Assembly: GCF_040732315.1 (NCBI RefSeq)
Contig: NZ_CP160388.1
Location: forward strand, 3,190,494 to 3,254,493
DNA length: 64,000 nucleotides
DNA from: Oryzisolibacter sp. LB2S
GTDB lineage: Bacteria; Pseudomonadota; Gammaproteobacteria; Burkholderiales; Burkholderiaceae_C
Direction: 5' to 3'
A model generated the notes under the pieces. That model saw only the letters and a program-made list of their open reading frames with translations, did not search any database and was not told where the DNA came from. Positions 62,637-64,000 of this stretch are shown one piece after another (the stretch's first letter is position 1; every line of letters starts with the position of its first letter). A program made the translations under genes and the position numbers.

Positions 62637-63764
62637 TTACATGTCTAACAAAGTGGTAACGATGCGCTGCACGGCCTTGCCATCGCCATAGGGGTTGTGC
62701 GCCTGTGCCATGGCGGCATAGGCCTGTGCGTCGGTCAGAAGGTGGTGTGTTTCATGGACCAGCTTGTCCCTGTCCGTGCCCACCAGGCGCACGGTGCCGG
62801 CCTCGACGGCCTCGGGTCGCTCGGTGGTGTTGCGCATGACGAGCACCGGCTTGCCCAGGGATGGCGCCTCTTCCTGCACGCCACCCGAGTCGGTGATGAT
62901 GAGGTGCGACCTGTCCATCAGGTAGACAAAGGGCAGATAGTCCACGGGGTCGATCAGATGCACGTTGTCCAACCGGCGCGCGGCCAGGATGTCACGCACC
63001 GGTTGGCGCACGTTGGGATTGAGGTGCACGGGGTAGAGCACGTCCACATCGGGGTGGCCCGAGGCGATGTCGGCCAACGCATGACAGATGTTCTGGAAGC
63101 CTTCGCCAAAGTTTTCCCGTCTGTGGCCCGTCACCAGCACCAGGCGGCGGCGAGGGTTGAGAAAGGAAAACTGCTCATCCAGGCGCCTGCGTGACTCGCC
63201 GTCCTCGCGCAGCTTGCCCACCACGTCCAGCAGCGCATCGATCACGGTGTTGCCGGTGACATGGATATCACCCTCGCTCACGCCCTCGCGCAGCAGATTG
63301 ACCCTGGCAGCCGCTGTGGGCGCAAAGTGGATGTCGGCCACGGCGCCCGTGATGCGGCGGTTCATCTCCTCAGGGAAGGGCGCCCACTTGTCGCCGGTGC
63401 GCAGACCAGCCTCCACATGCCCGACCTTGGCGCGCATGTAGTAGGCGGCCAGGCTGGCCGCCAGCGTGGTGGAGGTGTCGCCATGAACCAGCACCAGATC
63501 GGGCCGCTCTGCCGCCAGCACGGGTTTGAGGCCGGTGATGATGTTGGCGGTGATGTCGAACAGGTCCTGCCCCGGCTGCATGATGTTCAGGTCATGCTCG
63601 GGCTGGATGTCGAAGAGCCGCAGCACCTGGTCCAGCATTTCGCGATGCTGGGCAGTCACGCACACCACGGTCTGAATGGCCGGGGCTGCACGCTGCAGGG
63701 CCTTGACCAGGGGGGCCATCTTGATGGCCTCGGGCCGCGTGCCAAATACCACCATCACCTTCAT
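62637..63764 (-). CDS. wecB: UDP-N-acetylglucosamine 2-epimerase (non-hydrolysing)
   Basis: 375-residue epimerase interconverting UDP-GlcNAc and UDP-ManNAc. It has the [19 protein letters not shown] start, the [20 protein letters not shown] active-site stretch, and [20 protein letters not shown] near residue 290. Full length for the family. The start ATG overlaps the stop of the preceding GT4 gene (ATGA), so the operon continues beyond the right edge. Confidence 0.95.
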   Translation of the reverse strand: MKVMVVFGTRPEAIKMAPLVKALQRAAPAIQTVVCVTAQHREMLDQVLRLFDIQPEHDLNIMQPGQDLFDITANIITGLKPVLAAERPDLVLVHGDTSTTLAASLAAYYMRAKVGHVEAGLRTGDKWAPFPEEMNRRITGAVADIHFAPTAAARVNLLREGVSEGDIHVTGNTVIDALLDVVGKLREDGESRRRLDEQFSFLNPRRRLVLVTGHRRENFGEGFQNICHALADIASGHPDVDVLYPVHLNPNVRQPVRDILAARRLDNVHLIDPVDYLPFVYLMDRSHLIITDSGGVQEEAPSLGKPVLVMRNTTERPEAVEAGTVRLVGTDRDKLVHETHHLLTDAQAYAAMAQAHNPYGDGKAVQRIVTTLLDM

Positions 63765-64000
63765 GCACGCACCTCCGACCGGGTGATCCGTTCATAGACG
63801 GGTTTGTAGTTGGCCACGCTGTTGCGCCAATTGCGCACGGACTCGACAAACGCCCGCCCGTTGGCCTTGAGCTGCGGCCAGATCTGCGGGCGCGCGAGCA
63901 GGTCCAGCACCGCCTGCGTCAGCGCCTGCCTGTCGTCGGCCTTGAAAAGCACGCCGGTCTTCATGTGCTCGACCAGCTCGCGGTGACCGCCCACGGAAGA
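63761..64000 (-). CDS. Glycosyltransferase family 4, C-terminal fragment
   Basis: An open frame from the right edge to TGA 63761-63763. The 79 visible residues include [19 protein letters not shown] and a C-terminal helix ending ITRSEVRA, typical of the donor-binding end of exosortase A-associated GT4 transferases. The 5' part lies outside the window. Coupled to wecB by a four-base overlap. Confidence 0.8.
   Translation of the reverse strand, partial: SSVGGHRELVEHMKTGVLFKADDRQALTQAVLDLLARPQIWPQLKANGRAFVESVRNWRNSVANYKPVYERITRSEVRA

Noticed and set aside
1..64000. CRISPR array, tRNA, rRNA, prophage or insertion sequence
   Set aside because: No regularly spaced direct repeats, no tRNA cloverleaf or rRNA sequence, and no transposase, integrase or phage structural gene were seen on either strand.

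Overview
The window is a high-GC chromosomal segment that most resembles the betaproteobacterial family Comamonadaceae (Acidovorax/Alicycliphilus/Comamonas-like). The reasons are the gene content (two cyanophycin synthetases with a DUF1854/ABC pair, a second-type IF-1, XrtA/PEP-CTERM accessory genes) and about eight copies of a dispersed ATAGCT...GCGCTTG...CAAGCGC...AGGCC repeat that I associate with this family. The genus assignment is an inference. I see no rRNA, tRNA, IS element, prophage or CRISPR array. Region 1 (1-7,667) is the end of a type II secretion locus: the gspM tail, gspN, gspD, gspE, then gspF. gspE and gspF are separated by a convergent CZB zinc-sensor gene and a luciferase-like oxidoreductase gene. 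The GspD signal peptide is encoded by a copy of the dispersed repeat. Region 2 (7,825-13,842) is housekeeping and stress: a 5'-nucleotidase, a translationally coupled hsp20-lon pair and an EF-G-like GTPase. Region 3 (14,010-22,990) is a cyanophycin locus: DUF1854 and a zinc-ribbon ABC exporter on the minus strand, divergent from a cyanophycin synthetase homologue with a destroyed Mur-ligase P-loop, an intact CphA, and a creA gene overlapping cphA. Region 4 (23,224-31,707) is mixed metabolism: FrnE-like DsbA, an 81-aa protein, a lipase, an FNR-type reductase, an acyl-CoA synthetase, AlkB, IF-1, then a HAD-UbiA fusion resembling decaprenyl-phosphate phosphoribosyltransferase coupled to a small SMR-type transporter. 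Region 5 (31,745-64,000) is a long exopolysaccharide/exosortase-A accessory locus. It starts with a secreted trypsin-like protease and the PrsT-PrsR-PrsK module (TPR lipoprotein, sigma-54 activator, histidine kinase). An activated-acyl/amine block follows: PLP decarboxylase, AMP ligase, acyl carrier protein, hydrolases 2 and 1. A variable glycan section then carries GNAT/FemAB-like proteins, a 720-aa lipoprotein, a pyruvyl transferase, TviB/TviC, a flippase, GT2, two polysaccharide deacetylases, an O-ligase, a GT39-like membrane transferase, GT4 enzymes and WecC/WecB. Together these predict an envelope or secreted polysaccharide containing N-acetylhexosaminuronic acids from two routes (GlcNAcA/GalNAcA by TviBC; ManNAcA by WecBC), possibly pyruvylated and partly N-deacetylated, under PrsK/PrsR control. 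The exosortase itself and any PEP-CTERM substrate are not in the window. A low-GC patch (about 46.25-49.2 kb) starts inside the lipoprotein gene and ends inside tviC, which looks like segmental replacement in the glycan locus. A previously overlooked 43-codon membrane ORF lies between the GT39-like gene and the O-ligase.
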